Source: Paraburkholderia haematera
GTDB lineage: Bacteria; Pseudomonadota; Gammaproteobacteria; Burkholderiales; Burkholderiaceae
Length of the DNA stretch: 64,000 nucleotides
Assembly (NCBI RefSeq): GCF_905220975.1
Contig: NZ_CAJNBK010000006.1
Coordinates: forward strand, 1-64,000
Direction of reading: 5' to 3'
Position 1 is the stretch's first letter. The number at the start of each line of letters is the position of its first letter. Shown piece by piece: positions 6,900 through 15,656 of this stretch. A model generated the notes under the pieces. It made no database searches. It saw only the letters and a list, made by a program, of their open reading frames with translations, and had not been told where the DNA came from. The position numbers and the translations under genes are program-made.

Positions 6900-7973
6900 T
6901 CACCCTTTCCTCGTCAAACGCCCGTCGCGTCTAGGTGTGGGCAACGGAGGCGCGGCCGGATCCGGTTCATCGACAACCGGCGAATCCTGCTGATCCATCC
7001 ATCTTTGCCACGCCCGATACAAACGGTTGGCGGACACCGCTTGTACAAATCCCAACCATTGCCCGACCAGTTCCGCCTCAACTCCGCTCTCAAACAGGTC
7101 CGCCGCAAAAGTGTTGCGCAAGGTTTGCGGACTGGCGCGTGAGGCGCGCGACGCGGCAATTCCAGCCGCGTCGATCAACGCGTCGACCGCGCGCAGCATG
7201 GTCGCCTTGTGCATGGGGCGCCCTGAAGGCGAAGCGGGAAAAACCAGATTGCCGGCCAGTTCGGAGAGGCGCCGTTCGGCAAGCCATGCGTCGAGAATGG
7301 CAGCAGCAAAGGGGGCGAGCCGGGTTCGCCGCGTGAGCATTGGATTCGCGGACTCGATCGTGACCCAGGGTGAGCCGACATTCACGCAACTAACCGTAAG
7401 TGCAGCGGCCTCGCCCGTTTTGAGTCCACCGCCGAGAAACACCGCAATCAATGCACGATCGCGTCGCTCTCGCCAGCGCTGCGCCACGGACAAGGCCGGC
7501 AAAGGCGAAAACAGTTGCGTGATGAGCGCGGCGCGTTCGGCATGGTTGAGAAAACCGGTCGGCTCGTTATCGCGCGCGTTTCGCCACGCTGCTTCGCCAT
7601 CCTGAGCAATGAAGCGTGCGGGATTGGTCGATGCGGATTCGATTTCACGCACATGATCCAGCACTCGCTCAATGAGACGCAAATACCTGACGCGCTGCGG
7701 TTTTCTGATCTCAAGCCCACCCACGAATTCAGCAATGGCTTGCGTATCGACCAGAACCAGACTCTTTTGGCGAACCGCAAGCCAGTCGAGGAAAAGCCCC
7801 CACTGCGCTTGATAGACTTCAGCGGACGAGCGCCTGAAATGCTGCTTGGCAAGCCAGGCGTCGAAAGCGATTTGCGGATCGCGGCGCCAGTCTTCGCGTT
7901 CCCGATCGAAGAGATCGGTTGACGGCGCAGGGCGCGGGACCGGGTCGGACAGATGAGGAGGTGACATACGCAT
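6900..7973 (-). CDS. Tyrosine recombinase/phage-integrase-like protein with altered catalytic residues
   Basis: 357 residues. An N-terminal SAM-like core-binding domain (about 35-125, including LFLDWLAVRQKSLVLVDTQAI) is followed by a tyrosine-recombinase catalytic fold (about 140-325). The expected first arginine (usual T-G-L-R) is lysine 185 in GGGLKTGEAAAL. The HxLRH box reads Q-T-L-R-N (283-287), so both histidines are replaced and only Arg286 is kept. A tyrosine is present at 319 in NRLYRAW. It may be weakly active, need a partner, or act only as a DNA-binding protein. It is convergent with kfrA; placement beside the replication genes suggests resolution of replicon dimers or origin architecture (inference). 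Start ATG 7973 follows GGAAAG. Confidence 0.75.
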   Translation of the reverse strand: MRMSPPHLSDPVPRPAPSTDLFDREREDWRRDPQIAFDAWLAKQHFRRSSAEVYQAQWGLFLDWLAVRQKSLVLVDTQAIAEFVGGLEIRKPQRVRYLRLIERVLDHVREIESASTNPARFIAQDGEAAWRNARDNEPTGFLNHAERAALITQLFSPLPALSVAQRWRERRDRALIAVFLGGGLKTGEAAALTVSCVNVGSPWVTIESANPMLTRRTRLAPFAAAILDAWLAERRLSELAGNLVFPASPSGRPMHKATMLRAVDALIDAAGIAASRASRASPQTLRNTFAADLFESGVEAELVGQWLGFVQAVSANRLYRAWQRWMDQQDSPVVDEPDPAAPPLPTPRRDGRLTRKG

Positions 7974-8030
7974 TCTTTCCGTTAGTTGCGCATATTGTAG
8001 GCGGCAACCGATGGAAGTACAGCGCTTAAG

Positions 8031-8429
8031 TCAGTCGCCCCATGCCCGTGCGTGCTTGAGCGGCGCAGCTTTGGACGCAGGTTGCGCGGCGCGGCGTGCC
8101 GCTTCTTCATAGGCCGAGACGGCAAACGCGAACACTGCCGGCAGCGCGGTGGAGGTGCCGAAGTCCACGGACTCGTCCGTTTCCGGATAAGGCAGCCCGG
8201 ACGGCCGTTGGAACAGGCCGAGCATGATCGCGTCGTGCCGGCTGGCAAACCCGAGATCCGCTAGCGCTTCGGCTTCGATTGCATGGAGCAGGCGCCACGA
8301 GAGCGGCACCTGCTGGACGATGTAGCGCGCGGCGATGTTGCGCACGATGTGTTCAAGATCGCGCGCCGCGGTTTGATAGCGCAACGCGGCCAGAGCATGC
8401 TCGGCTTGGTCGGTGGTCAGGTCGTTCAT
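8031..8429 (-). CDS. Hypothetical protein under an SOS (LexA) box
   Basis: 132 residues, not recognised. It is mostly helical, with an alanine-rich start (DQAEHALAALRYQTAARDLEHIVRNIAARYIV), a central LLHAIEAEALADLGFASRHDA and a basic end (KAAPLKHARAWGD). No signal peptide or obvious membrane span is visible. The ATG at 8429 is chosen because GGAG lies 7 bp upstream; an upstream in-frame start (8522) would place the LexA box inside the gene. It follows the recombinase gene's start on the same strand. The near-perfect LexA site 24 bp before the start codon implies DNA-damage induction. Confidence 0.75.
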   Translation of the reverse strand: MNDLTTDQAEHALAALRYQTAARDLEHIVRNIAARYIVQQVPLSWRLLHAIEAEALADLGFASRHDAIMLGLFQRPSGLPYPETDESVDFGTSTALPAVFAFAVSAYEEAARRAAQPASKAAPLKHARAWGD

Positions 8430-8452
8430 TATCGGCTCCAGTCGATACCCTG

Positions 8453-8472
8453 TACTGTACAAATATACAGTG
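8453..8472 (-). promoter_or_regulatory. LexA/SOS box (CTGT-N8-ACAG)
   Basis: TACTGTACAAATATACAGTG contains CTGT and ACAG separated by 8 AT-rich bases and matches the proteobacterial SOS box TACTGT-N8-ACAGTA except for the final base. It lies between the stop of the XRE-cupin gene and the start of the 132-residue gene at 8429, whose promoter it would cover. Confidence 0.8.
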
Positions 8473-8544
8473 TCCTGCGCAACCTCAGCCGAGCGGACAA
8501 TCCAGCCCGATTTCGCCAACAACCCGCAAAGGTGCGCCCGCCCC

Positions 8545-9171
8545 TCAGCCGTGAATCACCACCAGCAGCGCTTTCGCCTCGCCCTTTCCCGCATTGCGGA
8601 TTGCGTGCGGCTCGTCGGCAACGTAGCGTGCGGTGTCCGCGGCCTTGAGCCGCTTCGTCGCGCCCGCTGCCTCGATGTCGACCGATCCCTGCAACACAGT
8701 CAGATGCTCACGCGTGCCGGGTTCGTGCGCGTTCGACACCAGCGCCCCGCCCGGCTGCAGCGTCAATTCGTACCACTCGAACTTGCCGGCCAACTCGATC
8801 GGCCCCCAGACACGTAATTGATACTTGGCCTCGTGTCCGCTCAAAGTCGGGATGTCGTGCGGACCGGAGACGGCGATCGCTTCAGGCGCCTTCTGCGGCG
8901 CGAATAGTGAATCGAGACTGACGCCGAGCGCGTTCGTCAGACGCCAGGCGACCGCGATCGTCGGATTGGCCTTGTCGCGTTCGATTTCCGAGAGCATCGA
9001 TTTCGATACGCCGGCCGCGCGCGACAGGTCGTCGAGCGTCATGCGCCGTTCGGCGCGCAGACGCTGAATCTGCTCGCCGACACGGGGCGGCGCCGCGATC
9101 GCCGCGACCGCGCCCGCGCCTGAAGAAGGTGCCGCGCTGGCTGCTGCACGGCGGATTCCCGAACTTGCCAT
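8545..9171 (-). CDS. XRE-family regulator with C-terminal cupin domain
   Basis: 208 residues. After a 30-residue alanine-rich tail comes an XRE helix-turn-helix (about 32-87, RLRAERRMTLDDLSRAAGVS then KSMLSEIERDKANPT) and then a cupin sensor domain (about 115-205, with WYELTLQPGGALVSNAHEPGTREHLTVLQG). The architecture fits single-component repressors that sense small metabolites. It is divergent from kbl-tdh, with about 165 bp between the starts, so control of threonine catabolism is likely. Its own upstream region has an imperfect inverted repeat (9210-9231) that could be its operator. Confidence 0.88.
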   Translation of the reverse strand: MASSGIRRAAASAAPSSGAGAVAAIAAPPRVGEQIQRLRAERRMTLDDLSRAAGVSKSMLSEIERDKANPTIAVAWRLTNALGVSLDSLFAPQKAPEAIAVSGPHDIPTLSGHEAKYQLRVWGPIELAGKFEWYELTLQPGGALVSNAHEPGTREHLTVLQGSVDIEAAGATKRLKAADTARYVADEPHAIRNAGKGEAKALLVVIHG

Positions 9172-9209
9172 TTACTGACCTATCGTTTAGAGTTGTTCGA
9201 CATACCGGA

Positions 9210-9231
9210 TTTTAGTTCGGAAAAACGAAAA
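9210..9231. promoter_or_regulatory. Inverted repeat between XRE-cupin regulator and kbl, candidate operator
   Basis: TTTTAGTT (9210-9217), CGGAAA, then AACGAAAA (9224-9231): the arms match at 7 of 8 positions. The site lies in the divergent promoter region in a clearly AT-rich stretch. Assignment to the adjacent regulator is by position only. Confidence 0.4.
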
Positions 9232-9335
9232 TATCCGATAAAACTGACAGCCGACTATAACAGCCCGCCTTGACGTCGAAAATGCCGCAGATGCCGGACA
9301 TGTCGGGGCGCATCACCCATTCAGGAGTCTGGTTC

Positions 9336-10535
9336 ATGCGTGACCTTTACCTCGCCCATCTGCGCGGCACTCTCGAGCAGATTCGCGCCGACGGTTTTTA
9401 CAAGAACGAGCGCGTAATCGCCAGCCCGCAATCGGCTGACGTACGTCTCGCGAACGGCACGGAAGTGCTGAACTTCTGCGCAAACAACTATCTCGGCCTG
9501 GCCAACGACGCGCGCCTGATCGAGGCCGCAAAGCTTGGTCTGGACAACGACGGCTTTGGCATGGCGTCGGTGCGATTCATTTGCGGCACGCAAACCGTGC
9601 ACAAAGACCTCGAAAAAGCGCTGGCCGAATTCCTGCAAACCGACGACTGCATTCTCTACTCCAGCTGTTTCGATGCGAACGGCGGTCTGTTCGAAACCCT
9701 GCTCGACGAAAACGACGCCATCATCAGCGACGAGTTGAACCACGCGAGCATCATCGACGGTGTACGGCTTTCCAAGGCGAAGCGCTTTCGCTACAAGAAC
9801 AACGACCTCGCGGATCTCGAGGCCAGGCTGAAAGAAGCCGAAGCCGCCGGCGCGCGCTTCAAGCTGATCGCCACGGACGGCGTGTTTTCGATGGACGGCA
9901 TCATCGCGAACCTCGCCGGCATTTGCGATCTGGCCGACCGCTACGGCGCACTGGTCATGGTCGACGATTCGCACGCGGTCGGTTTCGTCGGCGAACATGG
10001 GCGTGGCACGCCGGAACATTGCGGTGTGCTGTCGCGCGTCGACATCATTACAGGCACGCTCGGCAAAGCACTGGGTGGCGCATCGGGCGGCTACGTCGCC
10101 GCGCGACAGGAGGTTGTCGATCTGCTTCGTCAGCGCTCGCGTCCCTATCTGTTCTCCAACACGCTGACGCCGAGCATTGCTGCGGCCTCGCTGAAAGTAC
10201 TCGAGCTGCTCGCCAGCGACGAAGGGGCGCAACTGCGTGCGCGCGTGCGTGACAACGGTGCGCATTTCCGCCGTGCAATGAGCGCGCTCGGCTTCACGCT
10301 CGTGCCTGGCGAACACCCGATCATTCCGGTCATGCTGGGCGACGCGCAACTCGCGTCGAACATGGCCGACGCCTTGCTGAAGGAAGGCGTATACGTGATC
10401 GGTTTCTCGTTCCCCGTGGTGCCCAAAGGCCGTGCGCGAATCCGCACGCAAATGAGCGCGGCGCACACGCCGGAACAAATCGATCGAGCCGTCGACGCAT
10501 TTGCGCGCGTCGGCCGTCAACTCGGCATCATCTGA
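9336..10535 (+). CDS. kbl: 2-amino-3-ketobutyrate CoA ligase (glycine C-acetyltransferase)
   Basis: PLP enzyme that cleaves 2-amino-3-ketobutyrate with CoA to glycine and acetyl-CoA, the second step of threonine breakdown. Usual length at 399 residues from ATG 9336 ([20 protein letters not shown]), which follows an AGGAG Shine-Dalgarno; an upstream in-frame start at 9270 lacks support. Family motifs are [46 protein letters not shown] and the PLP-lysine region [15 protein letters not shown]. tdh begins 13 bp after its stop, so the two form an operon. Confidence 0.96.
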   Translation: MRDLYLAHLRGTLEQIRADGFYKNERVIASPQSADVRLANGTEVLNFCANNYLGLANDARLIEAAKLGLDNDGFGMASVRFICGTQTVHKDLEKALAEFLQTDDCILYSSCFDANGGLFETLLDENDAIISDELNHASIIDGVRLSKAKRFRYKNNDLADLEARLKEAEAAGARFKLIATDGVFSMDGIIANLAGICDLADRYGALVMVDDSHAVGFVGEHGRGTPEHCGVLSRVDIITGTLGKALGGASGGYVAARQEVVDLLRQRSRPYLFSNTLTPSIAAASLKVLELLASDEGAQLRARVRDNGAHFRRAMSALGFTLVPGEHPIIPVMLGDAQLASNMADALLKEGVYVIGFSFPVVPKGRARIRTQMSAAHTPEQIDRAVDAFARVGRQLGII

Positions 10536-10548
10536 AGCGGAGGCGCAC

Positions 10549-11580
10549 ATGAAAGCATTGGCAAAACTCGAACGCGCACCGGGCCTCACGCTGACGGATG
10601 TGAAGAAGCCCGAAGTCGGTCACAACGATGTGATGATCCGTATCACCCGCACCGCGATTTGCGGTACCGATATCCACATCTGGAAATGGGACGACTGGGC
10701 GCAAAAGACGATTCCGGTACCGATGCACGTCGGCCACGAATACGTCGGTGAAATTGTCGAAATGGGTCAGGAAGTGCGCGGCTTTGCGATCGGCGATCGC
10801 GTGTCGGGCGAAGGGCATATCACCTGCGGCTTCTGTCGCAACTGTCGTGCAGGGCGTCGGCATTTGTGCCGCAATACGGTGGGCGTCGGCGTGAATCGCG
10901 AAGGCGCATTCGCCGAATACCTCGTGATCCCCGCGTTCAACGCGTTCAAGATTCCGCCCGAAATCTCCGATGACCTCGCCGCGATCTTCGATCCGTTTGG
11001 CAACGCCACGCATACCGCGCTATCGTTCAACCTGGTCGGCGAAGACGTGCTGATCACTGGCGCCGGGCCGATCGGCATCATGGCGGTGGCGATCGCGAAA
11101 CACGTCGGCGCACGCAATGTGGTGATCACCGACGTCAACGACTATCGGCTCGAACTCGCGCGCAAGATGGGCGCGACACGTGCGGTGAACGTCTCGCGTG
11201 AATCGTTGCGCGACGTGATGGCGGATCTGCACATGACCGAAGGTTTCGATGTCGGGCTGGAAATGTCAGGTGTACCAAGCGCTTTCACCAGCATGCTCGA
11301 AGCGATGAACCACGGCGGAAAAATTGCGCTGCTCGGCATTCCACCGGCGCAGACCGCGATCGACTGGACCCAGGTGATCTTCAAAGGCCTCGAAATCAAG
11401 GGCATTTATGGCCGCGAGATGTTCGAGACCTGGTACAAGATGGTTGCGATGCTGCAAAGCGGTTTGGACCTGTCGCCGATCCTCACCCACCACTTCAAGG
11501 TCGACGATTATCAGGAAGCGTTTGCCACGATGCTCTCAGGTGAGAGCGGCAAGGTGATTCTCGACTGGACCGCCGCGTGA
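10549..11580 (+). CDS. tdh: L-threonine 3-dehydrogenase
   Basis: Zinc- and NAD-dependent medium-chain dehydrogenase that oxidises L-threonine to 2-amino-3-ketobutyrate. 343 residues, close to the E. coli enzyme (341). Visible motifs are the catalytic zinc region [23 protein letters not shown], the structural zinc cysteines [15 protein letters not shown], and the NAD fold start [18 protein letters not shown]. Start ATG 10549 follows GCGGAGG. Together with kbl it converts threonine to glycine and acetyl-CoA. An inverted-repeat terminator follows at 11651. Confidence 0.96.
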   Translation: MKALAKLERAPGLTLTDVKKPEVGHNDVMIRITRTAICGTDIHIWKWDDWAQKTIPVPMHVGHEYVGEIVEMGQEVRGFAIGDRVSGEGHITCGFCRNCRAGRRHLCRNTVGVGVNREGAFAEYLVIPAFNAFKIPPEISDDLAAIFDPFGNATHTALSFNLVGEDVLITGAGPIGIMAVAIAKHVGARNVVITDVNDYRLELARKMGATRAVNVSRESLRDVMADLHMTEGFDVGLEMSGVPSAFTSMLEAMNHGGKIALLGIPPAQTAIDWTQVIFKGLEIKGIYGREMFETWYKMVAMLQSGLDLSPILTHHFKVDDYQEAFATMLSGESGKVILDWTAA

Positions 11581-11650
11581 ATTGAACAAGCTTGAACAAG
11601 CTTGAACAAGCGGCGTACTTAGGCGCACCCAGCCGCAGCCGCTGAAATGA

Positions 11651-11685
11651 AACGCCCGCACCGCGCTCACGCGCCTGCGGGCGTT
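11651..11685 (+). terminator. Terminator after kbl-tdh
   Basis: AACGCCCGCA (11651-11660) pairs with TGCGGGCGTT (11676-11685), followed by TTAA. The right arm lies inside the last codons of the convergent yceI-like gene, whose stop is in the loop. Just before it, TTGAACAAGC is repeated three times in tandem at about 11583-11610. Confidence 0.65.
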
Positions 11686-12320
11686 TTAACGAATTCAGCC
11701 TGAACGCGCACATGAATATCGTCTCCGACAGCCGGGTACCACGTCGCCAAACCGAACCTCGCGCGGCTGAAATGCCCGTCCGCCGAAAAGCCGAGCGTGT
11801 CTTTCTTCGTCAGCGGATCCGGCGCGAATCCGTTGAAGGTCACATCGAGCGTTACAGGTTGCGTGACGCCATGAATCGTCAGATCGCCGCTCAACGTGCC
11901 GCGCGATTCGCCGGTGCGCTCAAAGCGCGTACTGACGAAGCGCACCTCCGGATACCGCGCCACGTCCAGCATGCTCGCGCTCTTCACCATCTTGTCCAGT
12001 AGCGGCACGTTCGTGTCGATGCTCGCGGCGTCGATCGTGATCGTCGCGCTACTCTTGTCCAGCCCGCCTTCCGTCCAGTCAAGCTGCCCCTGCTTGCGGT
12101 CGAAGCGCATGGTGAAACGCGAATACTTGAAGTGATCGATATCGAAGGTAATGCTGCAGTGGTCCGGGTCGAGATCATAGCGTCCGGCCGGCACGCGCGC
12201 TTCGTTCTGGCTGACCGTATGGGTGAGCACTTGCACAGGCGTACAGGCCATCATCGCCGTTAGCAGCGTTGCGCCGAGCAGCGCACGCACAAACGTTGCG
12301 CGGAGAGTAGAGCGACTCAT
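11667..12320 (-). CDS. YceI-family periplasmic lipid-binding-like protein (possible lipoprotein)
   Basis: 217 residues. YceI proteins have a lipocalin-like barrel that binds long polyprenoid or amphiphilic ligands in the periplasm. The N-terminus (RATFVRALLGATLLTAMMAC) is an export signal; Cys26 after MMA could be lipidated, but the lipobox is imperfect. Family hallmarks are YDLDPDHCSITFDIDHFKYSRFTMRF, the SIDT...DKMVKSASMLD segment, YPEVRFVSTRFE and LTIHGVTQPVTLDVTF. It stands alone, convergent with tdh and divergent from the TetR gene. Confidence 0.9.
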   Translation of the reverse strand: MSRSTLRATFVRALLGATLLTAMMACTPVQVLTHTVSQNEARVPAGRYDLDPDHCSITFDIDHFKYSRFTMRFDRKQGQLDWTEGGLDKSSATITIDAASIDTNVPLLDKMVKSASMLDVARYPEVRFVSTRFERTGESRGTLSGDLTIHGVTQPVTLDVTFNGFAPDPLTKKDTLGFSADGHFSRARFGLATWYPAVGDDIHVRVQAEFVKTPAGA

Positions 12321-12402
12321 GAGATTCGTTCCGGTTGATCGATCGTCGTCACGATAGCAGTAAGCGTACCCGAAGTGCCGACGCGCCTAAGCACACAAAA
12401 AC

Positions 12403-12431
12403 TTGACGAAGGAGAATGATCGTTCTACCCT
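12403..12431 (+). promoter_or_regulatory. TetR gene promoter with overlapping palindromic operator
   Basis: TTGACG (12403-12408) and TACCCT (12426-12431) are 17 bp apart. Between and overlapping them is AGAATGATCGTTCT (12413-12426), palindromic apart from one mismatched pair. An operator inside the promoter 12 bp before the TetR start is typical of autorepression. Confidence 0.5.
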
Positions 12432-12437
12432 TCGTAC

Positions 12438-13139
12438 ATGGCTACTCAAAACCCATTTGAATCTGCTGCGTCCGGCAGCGCGCGTGAAAGGCTGCTCGAC
12501 GCTGCGGAAGCGTTGATCTACGCCGGCGGCATCCACGCCACAGGTGTCGATGCGATCGTCAAGCAGTCCGGCACCGCGCGCAAAAGCTTTTACACGCATT
12601 TCGAATCGAAAGACGCGCTTGTCGCTGCCGCGCTGGAGCGGCGCGACGAACGCTGGATGAACTGGTTTATCGCGGGCACGCTGCAGCATGGCAAGACTGC
12701 GCGCAAACACCTGCTCGGCATGTTCGATGTGTTGCGGCAATGGTTTGCGTCGGAGGATTTTCATGGTTGCGCGTTTATGAACGCCGCTGGCGAAATCGCC
12801 TCCGCGGAGGATCCGATCCGGATCGTGGCGCGTCAACACAAGGAACGCCTGCTCGCGTTCGTCCGAACCCGGTTCGATGAGTACGCGGCCGAATCGGGCA
12901 TGGACGCCCGCCGCGCTGCGCGCCTGTCGCGCCAATGGCTGATCCTGCTCGACGGTGCCATCGCCGTGGCGCTGGTGAGCGGCGAGGCCGACGCCGCGCT
13001 CGACGCGCGAGCCGCCGCAGAAGCCTTGCTCGATACCGAATCGGCAAGCGAATCGGACCCACTCGCGGGTCAATCAGCGAGCAGGTCCCAAGGCAAAACC
13101 CCAACCAAGCGACCGGCGTCCCGGCGCACCGCAACCTGA
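12438..13139 (+). CDS. TetR/AcrR-family transcriptional regulator
   Basis: 233 residues. The N-terminal TetR helix-turn-helix spans about 15-62 (ARERLLDAAEALIYAGGIHA ... SGTARKSFYTHFESKDALVAA). The ligand domain is helical, with the usual RHK-type loop region (HGCAFMNAAGEIA). The C-terminus is an unusually long low-complexity tail rich in S, A, R and K. The neighbouring NTF2-like gene starts 13 bp downstream, so it is probably co-transcribed and perhaps the regulated target. A palindrome covers the promoter. Confidence 0.9.
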   Translation: MATQNPFESAASGSARERLLDAAEALIYAGGIHATGVDAIVKQSGTARKSFYTHFESKDALVAAALERRDERWMNWFIAGTLQHGKTARKHLLGMFDVLRQWFASEDFHGCAFMNAAGEIASAEDPIRIVARQHKERLLAFVRTRFDEYAAESGMDARRAARLSRQWLILLDGAIAVALVSGEADAALDARAAAEALLDTESASESDPLAGQSASRSQGKTPTKRPASRRTAT

Positions 13140-13152
13140 CTGAGGATCCACC

Positions 13153-13632
13153 ATGGCTGACACGATCGAAACCCGCCCGCCGTTACCGCCGTTCACACGG
13201 GAAACCGCTATCCAGAAGGTGCGCGCCGCGGAAGACGGCTGGAATACCCGCGACCCCGAGCGCGTGTCGCTCGCCTACACGCCCGACAGCGTCTGGCGCA
13301 ACCGTGCCGAGTTCACGCATGGTCGCGCGGAGATCGTCGGACTGCTGCGCCGCAAATGGGCAAAGGAACTCGACTACCGCCTGATTAAAGAATTATGGGC
13401 ATTCACGGATAACCGCATCGCCGTGCGCTTTGCCTACGAATGGCACGACGACTCGAACAACTGGTTCCGTTCGTACGGCAACGAGAATTGGGAGTTCGAC
13501 GAGCACGGACTGATGGCGCGCCGTCATGCCAGCATCAACGATCTGCCGATCCGCGAGGCCGACCGTCTTTATCATTGGCCGCTCGGCCGCCGTCCTGACG
13601 ATCATCCGGGTCTGTCCGATCTCGGCCTCTAA
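13153..13632 (+). CDS. DUF1348/NTF2-like protein
   Basis: 159 residues of the nuclear-transport-factor-2-like fold, DUF1348 type. Characteristic pieces are [26 protein letters not shown] and RYAYEW-like [30 protein letters not shown], and the end [15 protein letters not shown] [20 protein letters not shown]. No enzymatic activity is established for the family to my knowledge. GAGGA precedes the ATG. It is paired with the TetR gene just upstream, an arrangement common for this family. Confidence 0.88.
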   Translation: MADTIETRPPLPPFTRETAIQKVRAAEDGWNTRDPERVSLAYTPDSVWRNRAEFTHGRAEIVGLLRRKWAKELDYRLIKELWAFTDNRIAVRFAYEWHDDSNNWFRSYGNENWEFDEHGLMARRHASINDLPIREADRLYHWPLGRRPDDHPGLSDLGL

Positions 13633-13855
13633 ACCTTTCCCAGCCATTGAAGGTGGATACTTGCCGGGTGTTCACCGCTCTGCCATCTGTTCTCCGTTAT
13701 GGTGGCGTCTGTGTCGTGAGGCACGTGCTGTGCCCGCGTGCCTGAGCGTGTCCTCCACATCGCCCGTGCCGGTTGAGGTACAGTGCGCCACGGGCGGCAA
13801 GCAGGCGAACCTGGACCCTAGATGACACCGGCACTCGACCGGTGACGGAGAGCAC

Positions 13856-14374
13856 ATGCATTTTCGGCAGACCAAGAAGAACATTCGGCGTACCGTCGTG
13901 GCGCTCGTCGCGAGCCTGGCCGCGGCGTCCGCTGCGCATGCGGGCAATTGGTGCGAGGGCGGCGTATGGGTCGACGCCATGCTCGGTTCGTACCACATCA
14001 ACCCCGACCCGAATACGCATTTCGAGCAATTCAATCCCGGCCTTGGCGCCGAATGCTGGCTCAACAATCAATGGGCGTTGACCGCCGGCGGTTTTCGCAA
14101 TTCGCTGCGGCGGCCCTCGTACTATGGCGGCGGCGTCTGGGCACCGGAGTTCGCGCACTGGGGCATCGTGCGGATCGCGGCGATGGGCGGGATCATCTCG
14201 GGCTATAACTACGGCAACTGGGGTCTCGGCCGCAACCACACGATAGGACCGGTGGCCGCGCCGATCGTGATGGTCGAATACAAGCGCGTTGGGGCGAACT
14301 TCATTGTGATTCCGCCGATCCCCTCGGACAAACTTCCGTTCACGATCGGGTTTCAGTTGAAGGTGAAGTTTTAA
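13856..14374 (+). CDS. Exported protein, probably a small outer-membrane beta-barrel
   Basis: 172 residues. A signal peptide ends at AHAG near residue 30 (VVALVASLAAASAAHA). The mature part is rich in aromatic residues and glycine with alternating patterns (WVDAMLGSYHIN, GLGAECWLNNQWALTAGGFRNS, GGVWAPEFAHWGIVRI), and ends in a phenylalanine (LKVKF), as outer-membrane barrels do. It is not clearly homologous to a named family; PagP-like or lipid-A-related barrels are possible. GGAGAG precedes the ATG. It stands alone. Confidence 0.7.
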   Translation: MHFRQTKKNIRRTVVALVASLAAASAAHAGNWCEGGVWVDAMLGSYHINPDPNTHFEQFNPGLGAECWLNNQWALTAGGFRNSLRRPSYYGGGVWAPEFAHWGIVRIAAMGGIISGYNYGNWGLGRNHTIGPVAAPIVMVEYKRVGANFIVIPPIPSDKLPFTIGFQLKVKF

Positions 14375-14749
14375 ACTGGCGTAATAAGCTCCAGTCCTGG
14401 CGTAAAAAAACGCTTGTGAGCGTTTGGATGGCCCGCGGCCCAAATAATCGCTATCGCTCCGGCATTTCACGCCCTATAACAGGTATTTGCAGGGCGATTA
14501 TTCCGTGCCGAGGGGTTCACGAAACCCGTTGACACTGCCAGTTCGCACGCCTCTTTGCGCCCCGGAACCTCAGTTCGGCGCACTGCTCTCCCTATTTTCA
14601 TAACTACCTAAGACTTTGGCCTCGGGCAATTCGCCCGCAGGCCCGAAGAGCGTTCGCGCGCCCGAAAATCCCCTCTCTATGCCGACTTCCGGGCATGCGG
14701 ATAACGATCTGCATCAGTGAAAGACGCACCCTGAATTAAGGAGCTGAAA
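14375..14749. other. Intergenic region without recognised features
   Basis: 375 bp between the barrel-like gene and the small secreted protein. I see no gene, iteron or clear hairpin. AAGGAG at about 14739-14744 is the Shine-Dalgarno of the next gene. Confidence 0.5.
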
Positions 14750-15001
14750 GTGAAATCACGACTGATGGTGGCTTCTGCTGCCGGATTACTTGTCATGGCG
14801 GGATTCGCGCATTCGCAAAGCATGCCGGACCCTCAACAACCTACCCCACAGGAAAATGCAGTGACACAGGCGGCGCCTTCCGACTCGGCGGCGACGCAGG
14901 CATACGGCGGCATGCCCGACACGAAAATGCAGAGCGGCTGGAAAAATAAGAAGTCCTGCAGCAACGACCCGCAATGCAATATCTTCTTTGGCGGGAGCTA
15001 A
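14750..15001 (+). CDS. Small exported protein of unknown function
   Basis: 83 residues from a GTG start preceded by AAGGAG. A signal peptide (LMVASAAGLLVMAGFAHSQS) cleaves near residue 22. The mature 60 residues are P/Q/A-rich, then have a compact end KNKKSCSNDPQCNIFFGGS with two cysteines six residues apart that could form a disulfide. Not recognised. It lies just before the second large iteron array. Confidence 0.6.
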   Translation: MKSRLMVASAAGLLVMAGFAHSQSMPDPQQPTPQENAVTQAAPSDSAATQAYGGMPDTKMQSGWKNKKSCSNDPQCNIFFGGS

Positions 15002-15101
15002 AGGCAAACTGAAGTCGCGCGGGACAAAAAACGGCAATCAAAGCGGTCTCACAACGGGAGGCGTGATTGACGTCCGCGCATCCTGCGCGGCTATGCATTC
15101 A

Positions 15102-15597
15102 AAGGTGAGCGATTCCAGGATGGTGAGGAATTCCAGGAGATGGCGTCGCCTCGCTCAATGGTGAGGAATTCCAGGAAATGACGTCACCACGGCCAAAGGT
15201 GAGGAATTCCAGGAGACGCTGTTAAATCCACGAAAGGTGAGCTGTTCCAGGGGGCCAGGCATCACATCACGATGGAGGTGAGTCATTCCATGCGCCGAAC
15301 AGCACCGTGCCAGTAAGCCAGGACGCAATAAGGTGAGGAGTTCCAGGAGACCGCACGCGAAGGTGAGCGAATCCAGGAGGTGAGCAGTTGCCCCATCGAA
15401 TTCGCACCGGTAGATAGCTTAGGTGAGGATTTCCAGGGAATCCTCATCAGGCCAATCTTGTGACCTTGTATAAGGTGATGGGCGGCGGTTCCGGAGGGAA
15501 TCTAAGAACCCACAGGTGAGAACATTCGGGAGCGCGTGCGGTGATAATGTTGCTACCTGTCGACGCACTTTCGATTCGAAGGTGAGAAGATTCGGGA
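15102..15597 (+). repeat. Distal iteron array 1: 11 copies about 10 kb from the origin
   Basis: Copies of the 19-bp iteron begin at 15102, 15120, 15158, 15196, 15234, 15275, 15330, 15360, 15420, 15513 and 15579, all on the plus strand. The first nine belong to a subclass ending ATTCCAGGA or close (typical copy AAGGTGAGGAATTCCAGGA), while the last two end ATTCGGGA like the origin type. Starts at 15120, 15158, 15196 and 15234 are exactly 38 bp apart. Degenerate copies may lie at 15376 and 15472. The array fills the gap between the small secreted protein and the alkD-like gene and contains no gene. Confidence 0.9.
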
Positions 15598-15656
15598 GGC
15601 CTGCCCGAACGCAGCCGTCTTCGAGTTACCTTCCATTCACCTGGAGTCCGTTCCCA

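Noticed and set aside
9321..10589. Long antisense open frame (422 codons) opposite kbl
   Set aside because: Shadow of the high-GC kbl gene; low-complexity R/A-rich composition and no family match.
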